From the NCBI RefSeq assembly GCF_025449215.1, contig NZ_CP104900.1:3844001-3908000 (forward strand): a stretch of 64,000 nt of DNA, read 5' to 3'. Below the pieces are notes generated by a model, which saw nothing but the letters and a program-made list of their open reading frames with translations, searched no databases and was not told the origin of the DNA. The stretch's first letter is position 1, and each line of letters begins with the position of its first letter. The stretch comes from Shewanella seohaensis (GTDB lineage Bacteria > Pseudomonadota > Gammaproteobacteria > Enterobacterales > Shewanellaceae). This document shows, piece by piece, positions 1 to 9,455 of this stretch. A program made the position numbers and the translations under genes.

Positions 1-89
1 ATCAAGAAATCAATTTCAACATCGCCATTAAACACGGTAATCAGCTCAACACCAATCTGCAGTTTAAGCAAAAATTCTACGTCGAATAA
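1..89 (+). CDS. C-terminal end of a DUF4426-type protein (partial)
   Basis: Only the last 28 codons are inside the window. They read in the frame starting at base 3 and end with TAA at 87-89; the visible tail closes with KQKFYVE. In Shewanella genomes a small exported DUF4426 protein precedes rdgB-hemW, and the position and basic, beta-rich tail fit that. The family name is inferred mainly from synteny because too little protein is visible for a domain call. A strong terminator follows directly, so the gene ends its own transcript before rdgB. Confidence 0.5.
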   Translation, partial: QEINFNIAIKHGNQLNTNLQFKQKFYVE

Positions 90-101
90 TCTCAACCTCA
101 T

Positions 102-138
102 AAGGCAGGGCGATACCAAGTATCGCCCTGCCTTTTTC
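102..138 (+). terminator. Rho-independent terminator after the DUF4426-type gene
   Basis: A perfect 14-bp stem pairs 102-115 with 121-134 around a 5-nt loop and runs into a T-rich tail. It separates the upstream gene from rdgB. Confidence 0.9.
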
Positions 139-249
139 TGTCCTTTACCGCTCAGCTTGGGTATCATTGCCGCATACAGTCCAATGACATCGCTCAATGT
201 TCACACTCAGTGACACACAGACAAGAGCGCCCAATCCAATAGGTATTCC

Positions 250-866
250 ATGCAACAAATCGTCCTCGCCAGTGGCAATAAAGGTAAACTTGCCGAATTC
301 GATCAAATGCTCGCCGCCTATGGCGTAAAAGTGCTGCCACAAAGCCAATTTAACGTTAGCGAAGTGGCCGAAACGGGCACAACCTTTGTCGAAAACGCCA
401 TTATCAAAGCCAGACATGCAGCGCAAATTACTGGACTTGCCGCCATTGCCGATGACTCGGGATTAGAAGTCGATTTACTCCAAGGCGCGCCGGGCATCTA
501 CTCTGCACGCTTTGCGGGGAAAATGCCAAGGATCAAGACAATGTGTTAAAGCTCTTAGACACATTAAAGGATAATCCTGCGCCGCGTACGGCCAGATTCC
601 AATGTGTTTTAGTCTATATGCGCCATGCGAAGGACCCAACGCCCATCATTTGCCAAGCCTCTTGGGAAGGCCAAATCGATTTCGTGCAACGGGGTGACAA
701 CGGTCATGGTTACGATCCGATTTTTATTCCAGAACACCATGATTGCAGCGCAGCCCAAATGAGCAGTGACGAGAAAAATGCCTTGAGTCACCGTGGTAAA
801 GCTTTAGTGCAACTGATTGCTGCCATGCAGGAAAAAGGCGTATTTACCGACGGGAACGCCCAATAA
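250..866 (+). CDS. rdgB: RdgB/HAM1 family XTP/dITP diphosphatase (frame broken at 516-519)
   Basis: This enzyme hydrolyses non-canonical purine nucleoside triphosphates (dITP, XTP) to the monophosphate and keeps them out of DNA. The N-terminal half shows the family hallmark LASGNKGKL (from residue 6), the DDSGLEVD motif and GIYSARFAG; the C-terminal half has [11 protein letters not shown] and the SHRGKAL motif. The two halves lie in different frames. Adding one G to the G4 run at 516-519 restores a continuous 205-residue protein of normal family length, so a sequencing deletion is more likely than a dead gene. ATG 250 is used, although the ribosome site before it is weak. The stop TAA shares its last base with the hemW ATG, so the two genes are translationally linked. 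Confidence 0.92.
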
Positions 867-2023
867 TGTCAGTGAATGTGTCACCTCAGTTAACCCTGCC
901 GCCGTTGAGCTTGTACATCCATATCCCCTGGTGTGTACAAAAATGTCCTTACTGCGACTTTAACTCCCATGGACAAAATGGCGAATTACCCCAGCAGGCC
1001 TATGTGGATGCGCTGCTAGCTGACTTACGCCAAGACTTGCACTTAGTACAAGGCCGTAAGCTACACACTATTTTTATTGGTGGTGGAACACCGTCTCTGT
1101 TTGATGCCAATCAAATCAAACGGATATTGGATGGTGCCAATGCACTAATTCCCTTTAGTGACGATATTGAAATCACCATGGAGGCCAACCCTGGCACCCT
1201 AGAGCACGATGACTTTAGTGCCTACCGCGCCGCCGGGGTCACCCGGTTATCCATTGGAGTACAGAGTTTCTCTAAGGATAAGCTCAATCTGCTGGGGCGG
1301 ATCCACGATCAAAACGAAGCCCAAACCGCCGCCCAAAAAGCCAGCCAAGCGGGTTATTTAAGTTTTAACTTGGATTTGATGCACGGACTTCCGAATCAAA
1401 GTTTTGCTGAGGCCATGGCGGATATCGATACCGCGGCGGCGCTCAATCCGCCGCATTTGTCTTGGTATCAACTGACGATTGAGCCTAATACCCTGTTCCA
1501 CTCAAAACCGCCGCAACTACCCGACGATGAAGATCTCTGGCAGATCTACGAACAAGGGCAACAAAAGTTAGCGGCACTCGGTTATGAGCAGTATGAAATC
1601 TCTGCCTATGCCAAACCCGGCTATCAATGCAGGCATAACCTTAACTATTGGCAGTTTGGCGATTATTTAGGCATAGGCTGCGGTGCCCATGGCAAAGTGA
1701 CCTTGCCCGAAGAGAACCGCATTATTCGCACGGTCAAAATCAAACACCCTAAGGGTTATTTAGCTGCCGACAACTATAACTTCGAGCAGACTGAGGTCGC
1801 CGAAGAAGATCGCGCTCTCGAATATTTGATGAATCGCTTGCGTTTAATGACGCCTATTCCTAAGCAAGAGTTTGAAGACAGAACCGGTTTACACCGAGAT
1901 ACGTTGAAAGAGGGAATGGAAAAGGCCAAACAACGGGGTTTACTGACCGAATCGGCTGAACATTGGCAATTAACCAGTAAAGGTCACATGTTTGTGAACG
2001 ATTTACTGACACAATTTTGTTAA
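866..2023 (+). CDS. hemW: HemW, radical-SAM heme chaperone
   Basis: The 385-residue protein begins with a radical-SAM domain: the cluster motif CxxxCxxC is at C23, C27 and C30, followed by GGGTP at 72-76 in the SAM-binding region, and a HemN-type C-terminal domain closes it. Such proteins were once named oxygen-independent coproporphyrinogen oxidase, but HemW-type members bind heme and deliver it to target enzymes and lack the extra N-terminal residues of true HemN. The ATG overlaps the rdgB stop by one base, the usual rdgB-hemW arrangement. The frame is intact. A MITE-like element follows six bases after the stop. Confidence 0.95.
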   Translation: MSVNVSPQLTLPPLSLYIHIPWCVQKCPYCDFNSHGQNGELPQQAYVDALLADLRQDLHLVQGRKLHTIFIGGGTPSLFDANQIKRILDGANALIPFSDDIEITMEANPGTLEHDDFSAYRAAGVTRLSIGVQSFSKDKLNLLGRIHDQNEAQTAAQKASQAGYLSFNLDLMHGLPNQSFAEAMADIDTAAALNPPHLSWYQLTIEPNTLFHSKPPQLPDDEDLWQIYEQGQQKLAALGYEQYEISAYAKPGYQCRHNLNYWQFGDYLGIGCGAHGKVTLPEENRIIRTVKIKHPKGYLAADNYNFEQTEVAEEDRALEYLMNRLRLMTPIPKQEFEDRTGLHRDTLKEGMEKAKQRGLLTESAEHWQLTSKGHMFVNDLLTQFC

Positions 2024-2028
2024 TTCAC

Positions 2029-2296
2029 TAGGGCGTGTTGACGTTTCGAGATTAGATTTTGTTCGTTCTGGCAAGCACGTGCTCGCGAAACGAGGAATGA
2101 TGTGTAGTTATTCTACTCAAATGACGAGTGACAAAGAGAACGAGCTTGCTAGACGAACCCTTCGGGCAGCGTTTGGCTGGCGTTTCTGCTGCGTTATCGT
2201 CCGTTTATGTAGAATAACTACACTGCACGGACTTTGTCTTGCATAAAAGCCAGCCAAACTGCTGCAAAAATAACCCTGAAACGTCAACACGCCCTA
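2029..2296 (+). mobile_element. 268-bp MITE-like inverted-repeat element, copy 1
   Basis: The element has matching ends: 2031-2047 (GGGCGTGTTGACGTTTC) is inverted at 2278-2294. It is bounded by TA on both sides, as expected for a TA target duplication. It also carries an internal inverted pair (GTAGTTATTCTAC near 2104-2116 and its complement near 2200-2220), so the strand can fold on itself. No ORF inside looks like a transposase. A second copy of the same length lies in opposite orientation at 46612-46879. The TA and end structure suggest mobilisation by an IS630/Tc1-type transposase, which is inference. Confidence 0.75.
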
Positions 2297-2441
2297 ATTA
2301 AATTCCCCATATAAATAATGTGTTAGCCTAGGTTTCTCGATGAAGCATCTTTTATGGCTAACACATTTTCTAACATTTATATTCATACATTTTTCCCCTG
2401 CTTCTTTAGAATTGCCTGAACATTGTTAAGGAAGCCTGATC

Positions 2442-4288
2442 ATGCCAATAAAAACGAACATCAGCTTAGTCGCATTTACTCTCTCCGCCCTGCTTGCACT
2501 GCCGTCCTATGCTGTGCCCACCTTAAGTGACTCACATAATGTGGCCGGTACCAGTGTTGCCGCACAAAGCGAGTCAGAAAAAGCCAACGCCTTGTTTGAA
2601 ACCATCTTCATGGAAAACATCATGGCAAGCCCCATTGCGCAAACCTATATGGGCATAAAGCAGGACTATGATAAGTGGGACGACATTGGCGATGAAGCGG
2701 ATGCGCGTGAGTTGGCGCGAACCAAGAAACAGCTAGCCGAAGTGAATCAACTGGATGCGAGTAAGCTTGATCCACAAACTCGCCTAAGCCTGACGTTACT
2801 CACTCAAAACCTGAATAACGATATCAAAGACTATCAGTGGCGCTACCATAACTACCCAGTGAATCAGATGCATGGTGGCCACTCGATGATAGCCTCCTTC
2901 CTGATTAATCAACACCAGATCACCGATGTCAGCGATGCTAAGGCCTATATCAGCCGCTTAAATGGCGTGCCCAAACGCTTAAGCCAACTGCAACAGGCGC
3001 TTGAGATCCGCGCAAATAAAGGCATTATTGCCCCTAAATTTGTGTTCGGTTACGTGATTTCTGACAGCCAAAACATCATTAAAGGCGCCCCCTTCGATAA
3101 AGGCGAAGACAGTGCGTTGTTGGCGGATTTTCGCAAAAAAGTGAATGCTCTTGGCATCTCTGAAACAGAAAAAACCAACTGATTGCCGATGCTGAAAAAG
3201 CACTCGTCTCACAAGTTGAGCCTGCATACAAGACGCTTATCGCCTATATCAAAACCTTAGAAGCCAAGGCCGATACCCGCGATGGTGTTTGGAAACTCCC
3301 CGACGGCGAGGCGTTTTATAACAATGCTCTTGCACGCACGACCACTACCCACATGACGGCGGATGAAATCCATCAACTTGGTCTTGCCGAAGTGGAACGC
3401 ATCCATAATGAAATGCGCGCCATTATGAAAAAGGTGAATTTTAACGGCACCTTGCAAGAATTCTTCACCTTTATGCGCGATGATCCACAGTTCTATTATC
3501 CTAATACCGCCGAAGGCAAGGCGGCATATTTAGCCGATGCTACCAAGCTTATCGATAATATACGCTCACGCTTGGATGAAGTCTTTAAGGTTAAGCCTAA
3601 AGCAGCCATGATAGTCAAACAGGTTGAAGCCTTTAGGGAAAAATCCGCGGGTAAAGCTTTCTATGAACAACCGGCTCCCGATGGCTCTCGCCCTGGTAGC
3701 TACTATGCCAACCTCTACGATATGAAAGCCATGCCTAAATACCAGATGGAAGCACTGGCTTACCACGAAGGGATCCCTGGCCATCATATGCAAATCGCTA
3801 TCTCACAGGAGCTAAAGGATATTCCTAAGTTCCGTAAGTTCGGTGGCTATACCGCCTATATCGAAGGTTGGGGACTCTACAGTGAGTCTTTCCCGAAGGA
3901 GATGGGCTTATATGCCGACCCTTACTCCGATTTTGGTCGACTGGCGATGGAGTTATGGCGAGCTTGTCGTTTAGTGGTCGATACTGGGATCCACGCCAAG
4001 AAATGGACCCGCGAACAAGGGATAGCTTATTACGTCGATAATACCCCTAACGCAAAATCCGATGCGAAGAAAATGGTAGAGCGTCATATTGTTATGCCAT
4101 CTCAAGCCACAGCCTATAAAGTTGGGATGATTAAGTTACTCGAACTGAGACACAAGGCGGAAAAACAACTGGGTGATAAGTTTGATATCCGGGATTTCCA
4201 TACTTTAGTCTTGGCTAACGGCGCACTGCCTTTGGATGTGCTAGAAGAGCAAGTCGATCAATGGATTGCCAGCGTTAATAAAGCCTAA
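2442..4288 (+). CDS. DUF885 family exported metallopeptidase-like protein (frame broken near 3169-3178)
   Basis: The N-terminus carries a clear signal peptide ending near residue 24 (AL-PSYA-V). The C-terminal half holds HEGIPGHH within a region typical of DUF885 proteins, a zinc-peptidase-like motif (HExxxHH variant) followed by a YIEGWGLYSE segment. The reading frame breaks between the two halves: adding one A in the stretch 3169-3178 joins EKTKLIADAEKAL and gives a continuous protein of about 615 residues, the normal family size. It stands alone between a MITE and a terminator. A periplasmic peptidase role is inferred from family; the substrate is unknown. Confidence 0.85.
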
Positions 4289-4360
4289 GCATAAAACCTT
4301 GGGAGGCTAACGCTAGCCTCCCTTGAGCGCCTTTGCGAATAACATCGTTAAATCACAGCC

Positions 4361-4392
4361 AATAAAAAAGCCACTATCAAGTGGCTTTTTTA
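4361..4392 (+). terminator. Terminator after the DUF885 gene
   Basis: The stem AATAAAAAAGCCACT pairs with AGTGGCTTTTTTATT around a short loop and ends in T-rich sequence. A second, tail-less 9-bp hairpin lies just upstream at 4301-4322. Confidence 0.85.
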
Positions 4393-4533
4393 TTGGATTT
4401 ATCACCGGCTTGGTCATAAAACCCTATCTCACTGTGGGTCACTATATTTAATGTATTAAGCATAAGCACTTAACACTCGGTGTGACTTTAGGGTACAGAG
4501 AGACAAAACTCGTTTTCCGCACTCAACCATCAG

Positions 4534-4566
4534 AAAAAATTACCTCAGCCTAATGAGCTGAGGTAA
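4534..4566 (-). terminator. Minus-strand terminator
   Basis: A perfect 10-bp stem (4540-4549 with 4557-4566) is followed on the minus strand by TTTTTT at 4539-4534. It sits 40 bases beyond the stop of the small ORF at 4606-4722 and about 350 bases beyond the LysR stop. Confidence 0.8.
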
Positions 4567-4605
4567 ACCAAAAACTAGGATGATGGTTTAAAAGCCAACA
4601 TTGTT

Positions 4606-4722
4606 TTAGTTCGCAAACTTCTGCTGGCTGTGATCCGAAACTGCATTGCTGCCAACCTGTACGCTAATATCGAAAGGGGTCATTTCCAATAAAAGTGTAG
4701 GACTCAGGTCATTCCGAATCAT
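4606..4722 (-). CDS. Possible small protein of 38 residues
   Basis: This short ORF starts at ATG 4722 and ends with TAA at 4608-4606; its frame is open for another 11 codons upstream. The peptide is soluble-looking (LSPTLLLEMTPFDISVQVG in the middle) with no signal or membrane segment. Its support is contextual: a strong terminator in the same orientation lies 40 bases downstream, and an AT-rich promoter-like stretch lies at 4770-4860. No clear ribosome site is visible, so the start could be wrong. I do not recognise the product. The rest of 4393-4912 shows no gene. Confidence 0.3.
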   Translation of the reverse strand: MIRNDLSPTLLLEMTPFDISVQVGSNAVSDHSQQKFAN

Positions 4723-4912
4723 CTGGCAACCATTGTATTCATTTAAGAACAGACTTCAATACACCCACTAAAAAGCTGTTTTAGAAAACCCTAAAAAATC
4801 AAACTAAAATACAAACCAAAAATCACGTAACAAATTGATTTTAATATAATCTAAAAACTACCAGACTCGCTCAAAACGCATTGAACGCATTTTAAGAACA
4901 ATGTTTCCAAAA

Positions 4913-5854
4913 TTACTGACGTTCACTGAAGAGTTCCGCATAGGGAATATCCCAATAAGGCGGATTACCAATATGGTCTTTAATAAACTCAATGAAGGCA
5001 CTCACCTTAGGCGCTAAGTGTTTACGGCGTGGGTAAACGGCCTGTAGCGGTAAATGATGCGTCAGTTGCCAATCCCTCAGCAGCGGCACTAAAGTGCCCT
5101 TAGCGATTTCATCTTCCATCAAGTAACTGGCAAGATAGACAACCCCTAAGCCACTGATCGCAGCTGATTTTAAAGCGGGAGCGTTATCCACTCTAAAGTT
5201 ACCAGAGACACCTATCTCACAGTAATCATCGCCCTTTTTAAACTGCCACATGCTGTGCTCATGCCACTCACCTTGATACACCAAGCAGTTATGGTCGACC
5301 AATTGCTCTGGACGCGACGGTTCGCCATGTTTAGCAATATAATCAGGCGAGGCAACGAGTAGGAACTGACACTTCATCAAAGGACGCGCCACCATACCCA
5401 AGGGAAGCTGCTCAGACATAGTCAACAATAGGTCTAAACCTTCGCTGACTACATCCACCTTATGATCTAATAAGCTGACTTGCAGCTCTAGCTCAGGGTG
5501 TTTGGCCATAAATGATGGCAGCGCAGGAATGATATGCATAGCACCAAAGGACTGGGAAATCCCCACCTTTAACACGCCGCGGGTGGCATCGTTTAAGTTA
5601 TGCACGCTAGCAATGGCCTGTTCGGCATCGCGAAGCAACTCTTCACCTTGCAGATATAACAAATGTCCAGCTTCAGTCAGACTTAAGCTTCGAGTGGTAC
5701 GCTGGATCAGTTGAACACCGAGTCTATGTTCGAGATCGGCTACCTGCGTACTGACCTTAGATTTAGAGATCCCAAGCCTTCTTGCGGCGGCACTAAAACT
5801 ACCAGCTCTGGCCACATGAGTAAAAATCGCAATAGGTTCTAACAGTTCTAACAT
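4913..5854 (-). CDS. LysR family transcriptional regulator
   Basis: The 313-residue protein opens with a LysR winged helix (residues 5-64; AARRLGISKSKVSTQVADLE is the recognition region) followed by a periplasmic-binding-protein-like effector domain to the end. The layout matches the CrgA-like LysR subfamily typically paired with oxidoreductases, but no such partner is adjacent: the neighbour behind its promoter is yggN in the same orientation. Target and inducer therefore cannot be read from context. The frame is intact. Confidence 0.9.
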   Translation of the reverse strand: MLELLEPIAIFTHVARAGSFSAAARRLGISKSKVSTQVADLEHRLGVQLIQRTTRSLSLTEAGHLLYLQGEELLRDAEQAIASVHNLNDATRGVLKVGISQSFGAMHIIPALPSFMAKHPELELQVSLLDHKVDVVSEGLDLLLTMSEQLPLGMVARPLMKCQFLLVASPDYIAKHGEPSRPEQLVDHNCLVYQGEWHEHSMWQFKKGDDYCEIGVSGNFRVDNAPALKSAAISGLGVVYLASYLMEDEIAKGTLVPLLRDWQLTHHLPLQAVYPRRKHLAPKVSAFIEFIKDHIGNPPYWDIPYAELFSERQ

Positions 5855-6151
5855 GGAAAGTCGCCTTAAGCAGTTTCGACAGTGATATTAACTTTCGGAA
5901 TAGCATAGGAATGCAGCACAAATGCCTTGAAGCATCCCTCAATGCCTTAATATCTCACAGCAATTGGGTTCGTTGTAGAGATTTAGACCGAAAAAGTCCG
6001 CTAAAGTAGAGTGTTCTATCTGACTGAATTGCCAGCTTTTCATTATATTTTAAGAGTATACCAAACATTAGTCTTTAGAATGTAATATTCCATAGTAAAT
6101 AGCCGCAAGCAATTAGATTAATATCATTCCGCTTGGCTAAAATGAATCAAG
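5855..6151. other. Gene-free stretch upstream of the LysR gene
   Basis: The stretch should hold the LysR promoter. I see AT-rich sequence but no convincing promoter pair, operator dyad or small ORF. Confidence 0.5.
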
Positions 6152-6187
6152 AAAAAGCCCCAGACACTTAACGTACTGGGGCTTTTT
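6152..6187 (-). terminator. Terminator downstream of yggN
   Basis: The 12-bp stem AAAAAGCCCCAG / CTGGGGCTTTTT (6152-6163 with 6176-6187) reads as a terminator on either strand; it lies about 90 bases after the yggN stop. Confidence 0.85.
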
Positions 6188-6273
6188 CATTTATATCACT
6201 GTATTTATGGTGTCAGTTAGGTCGACATTACCTGACTCCAACCAGTGTTGGTTTTAAGCTACTCTGCCGAGCA

Positions 6274-7095
6274 CTATTCACGTAATTCATGGTGAGTGTT
6301 TTGCGTCAACACATAGGGTGCTAACTCAGGCACTTCTTTACGCAGTTGACTCTCGAGCACCAGCAGGTTTTCAAAACGGTCACATAAACGATCGGCTTTC
6401 GCTTCAATCCCCTTAGATTGGGATTCAATTTGCTGCTCAATATCATCGCCTAATCTATCCATTTTTTGTGAGAATGCGTCCATCTTAGCTTCGAAGGACT
6501 CACCGTCGCCCGCAAGGATTTGGCTGCCGATATTCATCATCAGAGTGCCAATGGAGTTTTGCACGATTTGTTCCATTTCCTTATCAAATTCGTCGTTAAA
6601 GGTGTTTTGCATCGACTCTTCAGTCGCACCAAGGTAAAAACTATCGCCCTGCTTGTAGGCTACGGTATCAACACGCTTCTGCACGCCCGCCATCATCTCA
6701 TCAAACTTAGCGCCAGCCGCATCGCCCATCAGTGGCGTTAATGCCATACTTACAGCTTGAGAGGCCAGTGCAACGGCTTCGTTGACTAATTCAATGACCT
6801 CAGGAACCTGAGTCGAAACCTCATCGGCATACTGGCTCACGAGCTTTTTCTGTTTGTCGGTTAAGGTTACCTGCTTGCCTTCAACGTATAACTTGTCGAC
6901 CTCTATGCGATACTTCTCGGTGCCCTTCTCGCTCATCACTAATTTTTTCGGTTCGACTCTCACATCATAGTTAAGAGAGACCTCACAGCGCTCATCGATT
7001 TGCGGCTCGGTTTTCGCTTGTGCTGATTGCAAGCCAGAAGCGCCTAAAATAACGCCCGATAATGCCACTCCGGTTAATAGTGTATTTATCTTCAT
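6274..7095 (-). CDS. yggN: YggN/DUF2884 family exported protein
   Basis: The 273-residue protein has a signal peptide (LLTGVALSGVILGASG then cleavage after SAQA) followed by a soluble, helix-rich domain with long charged heptad stretches around residues 165-245. Only two cysteines are visible in the mature part (C38 and C237), which could form a disulfide in the periplasm. The family (DUF2884) has no established biochemical role. In enterics yggN lies next to yggL and the mutY/trmB region, and the same neighbours follow here. It has its own terminator and a separate upstream gap. Confidence 0.85.
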   Translation of the reverse strand: MKINTLLTGVALSGVILGASGLQSAQAKTEPQIDERCEVSLNYDVRVEPKKLVMSEKGTEKYRIEVDKLYVEGKQVTLTDKQKKLVSQYADEVSTQVPEVIELVNEAVALASQAVSMALTPLMGDAAGAKFDEMMAGVQKRVDTVAYKQGDSFYLGATEESMQNTFNDEFDKEMEQIVQNSIGTLMMNIGSQILAGDGESFEAKMDAFSQKMDRLGDDIEQQIESQSKGIEAKADRLCDRFENLLVLESQLRKEVPELAPYVLTQNTHHELRE

Positions 7096-7273
7096 TGTTG
7101 TTCATCCTTTAATCTGAGGAATTCGACTAAGCTAACGTGCTAAAAGATGAATAGCAGAAGATGTGCCAACTTTATAACAATATGATTATTATGAAGTTAT
7201 AAAAATTAGCACCGATAACAGATTAGTAAATTTCACTAATATTTAGCCTAACAGTGCTAATAAAAGAGTTAAA

Positions 7274-8197
7274 TCAGAAGATTGAACGTCCGAGACGCTG
7301 GCTGAGATGCTCAAGCATCGCCGTCCCTGCGAGGGAGTTACCTTGATTGTCTAATTCGGGTGACCAAACGCAGACCGAAAGTTCCCCGGGGATCACCGCA
7401 ATAATGCCGCCGCCAACACCGCTTTTACCCGGCATACCAACACGATAGGCAAACTCACCGGCGCCGTCATATAAGCCAGAAGTTGCTAACAGGGCATTTA
7501 ATTGCCGAGTCTGTACCTGCGAAATAAGCTCAGTGCCATCTAAGGTTTTACCGCGGTTGGCTAAATACAACATCGCCTGCGATAGGTCGGCGCAATTCAT
7601 TTTTAAGGCGCAATAATGAAAATAAGTGCGCAGCACTGTATCGACATCGCCTTGAAAATTACCGAAGGATTTCATCAGATAAGCGATGGCCGCATTACGT
7701 GCACTGTGCTGATATTCTGAATCCGCCACTTGCTTGTCGAAACAGACTTTATCGTTTTGACTCAGCGCCCTGACCAATTCCAACATCCGATGCTTAGGCG
7801 CCCCTAAACGGCTCTGTAATAAGTCAGCGATAACTAACGCGCCAGCATTAATAAAGGGATTGCGAGGTTTACCCCGCTCGAGTTCAACTTGGACTAATGA
7901 ATTGAAGGAGTGTCCCGAGGGTTCTTTGCCGACACGGCTCCAAATTTCGGTTTCTTCATATAAAGTTAGCGCTAAGGTTAAGCTGAAAACTTTAGAAATA
8001 CTTTGAATTGAAAATGGCTCAAGGTAATCGCCTGCGCCTATGGTTTCACCGTCAATTGTGGTCACGGCAATACCCAATTTACCAGCATCAACATTGGCGA
8101 GCGCAGGGATGTAATTAGCAACCTTTCCTTGGCCGAGCAAGGGCCGAACTTTGTCGACCACTTCCTCTAATAACGCCTGTTCTGGCATTAACTCCAC
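7274..8197 (-). CDS. glsA: Glutaminase (serine-dependent beta-lactamase fold)
   Basis: The enzyme converts glutamine to glutamate and ammonia in the cytosol. The 307-residue protein has the active-site SxxK motif S66-I-S-K69 and further family blocks: [22 protein letters not shown], and [15 protein letters not shown] near the end. Its ATG lies 10 bases inside the end of yggL, so it is probably translated from the yggL transcript. The frame is intact and the length is typical. Confidence 0.93.
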   Translation of the reverse strand: MELMPEQALLEEVVDKVRPLLGQGKVANYIPALANVDAGKLGIAVTTIDGETIGAGDYLEPFSIQSISKVFSLTLALTLYEETEIWSRVGKEPSGHSFNSLVQVELERGKPRNPFINAGALVIADLLQSRLGAPKHRMLELVRALSQNDKVCFDKQVADSEYQHSARNAAIAYLMKSFGNFQGDVDTVLRTYFHYCALKMNCADLSQAMLYLANRGKTLDGTELISQVQTRQLNALLATSGLYDGAGEFAYRVGMPGKSGVGGGIIAVIPGELSVCVWSPELDNQGNSLAGTAMLEHLSQRLGRSIF

Positions 8198-8514
8198 CAG
8201 ATATCGTACAGATCGCTAACTTCAAGTTGAGTCACTTTTTGACCCGCCCAGAAAGCCTTCACTGCAGCAACATCTTCTTCGGTGCACTTACCGATAGTTT
8301 GGGTAGCAATAATACCTTCCCACTCGATATGACCACCGCCGTGGAAACCTAACTTACGGGCTTCAATGACTTCATCGATAAACTTATCGACTGTTGCATC
8401 AATATCGGCTTCAGAGACAGATGCATCGAAGGTCCAAGTAATGTCAAAACCTAACTCTTGGAATTCATCAACGCGCATTTTCTTACGTAAACGACGGCTA
8501 CGATTCTTTGCCAT
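8188..8514 (-). CDS. yggL: YggL (DUF469) ribosome-associated protein
   Basis: The small 108-residue protein begins with a basic segment ([20 protein letters not shown]) and continues into an acidic domain ending in DLYDIWWS, which matches the YggL/DUF469 family. Homologues bind the 50S subunit. It lies between trmB and glsA on one transcript and overlaps glsA by 10 bases. Confidence 0.9.
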   Translation of the reverse strand: MAKNRSRRLRKKMRVDEFQELGFDITWTFDASVSEADIDATVDKFIDEVIEARKLGFHGGGHIEWEGIIATQTIGKCTEEDVAAVKAFWAGQKVTQLEVSDLYDIWWS

Positions 8515-8559
8515 AGTGATTTTCCCCGTTGTGTTAAAAAATAAAATCTATAAAAGATG

Positions 8560-9276
8560 TTAAGCGATACGCTCAAACATCAGATCCCACACGCCATGGC
8601 CGAGGCGATGACCGCGGGCTTCAAATTTAGTCAGTGGACGATGATCTGGGCGCGGCACCACGGTACCATCGGCGGATTGGTTTTTGTAACCATTGGCCGC
8701 ATTCATCACTTCCAGCATATGTTCGCTGTAGTTTTCCCAGTCGGTCGCCATATGGAACACGCCGCCAATCTTCAGTTTACGGCGAATAAGCTCAGCAAAC
8801 TCCGCCTGCACGATACGGCGCTTGTGGTGGCGCTTTTTATGCCAAGGATCGGGGAAGAACAATTGCACGCGAGCAAGACTGCCATCGGCGATAGCATGTT
8901 CTAACACTTCCATTGCATCATGGTGATACACGCGAAGATTAGTCACCCCAGCGGCGGCGGCGTCACTTAAGCATGAACCCACGCCAGGCTTATGGACTTC
9001 AATACCGATAAAATTCTGCTCTGGAGCTTCTTGTGCCATTTGTACTAAAGACGCGCCCATGCCGAAACCAATTTCCAGTACGGTATCGGCTTCGCGACCA
9101 AACACTTCAGTCAGGTTTAATGGTGTTGGGCTGTAATCTAAGCCCATTGTTGGCCACTGAGTCTCAATGGCTTGCGCTTGACCTTTAGTCAAACGACCTT
9201 CTCTTAGGACAAAGCTTCTGATCTTACGCAGATACTTGCCTTCTTCATTAAATTCAGCGGTAGTGACTTCGCTCAT
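8560..9276 (-). CDS. trmB: tRNA (guanine46-N7)-methyltransferase TrmB
   Basis: TrmB methylates G46 in the variable loop of tRNAs using SAM. The SAM-binding block [12 protein letters not shown] is present, then [13 protein letters not shown], and the substrate/catalytic segment [16 protein letters not shown]. An ORF extends 17 codons further upstream, but ATG 9276 gives the normal 238 residues and is preceded on the minus strand by GAGG at a suitable distance, so that start is chosen. It is divergent from mutY and leads trmB-yggL-glsA. Confidence 0.93.
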
Positions 9277-9420
9277 TTTTGCCTCGTCTCGTGGACAACA
9301 CCATCTAAAAAGAAGGGCATTATCCAAAGTTCAACTTACAGTGCAAGCACTAATGGAGGCGAAGTATAACAAGATTATCCTAGAGAGCGAATCTAGGCCG
9401 ATTTTTCGATGGGGTGTTAC

Positions 9421-9449
9421 TTGTTTGCCAACCAATCTCCCGCTACACT
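9421..9449 (+). promoter_or_regulatory. Sigma-70 promoter of mutY-yggX, apparently giving a leaderless mRNA
   Basis: TTGTTT (9421-9426), a 17-bp spacer and TACACT (9444-9449) form a good sigma-70 pair. The expected transcription start falls at about 9456, which is the A of the mutY ATG. No ribosome site lies in between. Confidence 0.55.
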
Positions 9450-9455
9450 GCGCCG

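Noticed and set aside
8557..8904. 115-codon plus-strand ORF opposite trmB
   Set aside because: It lies entirely within trmB, whose catalytic motifs are clear; no ribosome site or family resemblance.
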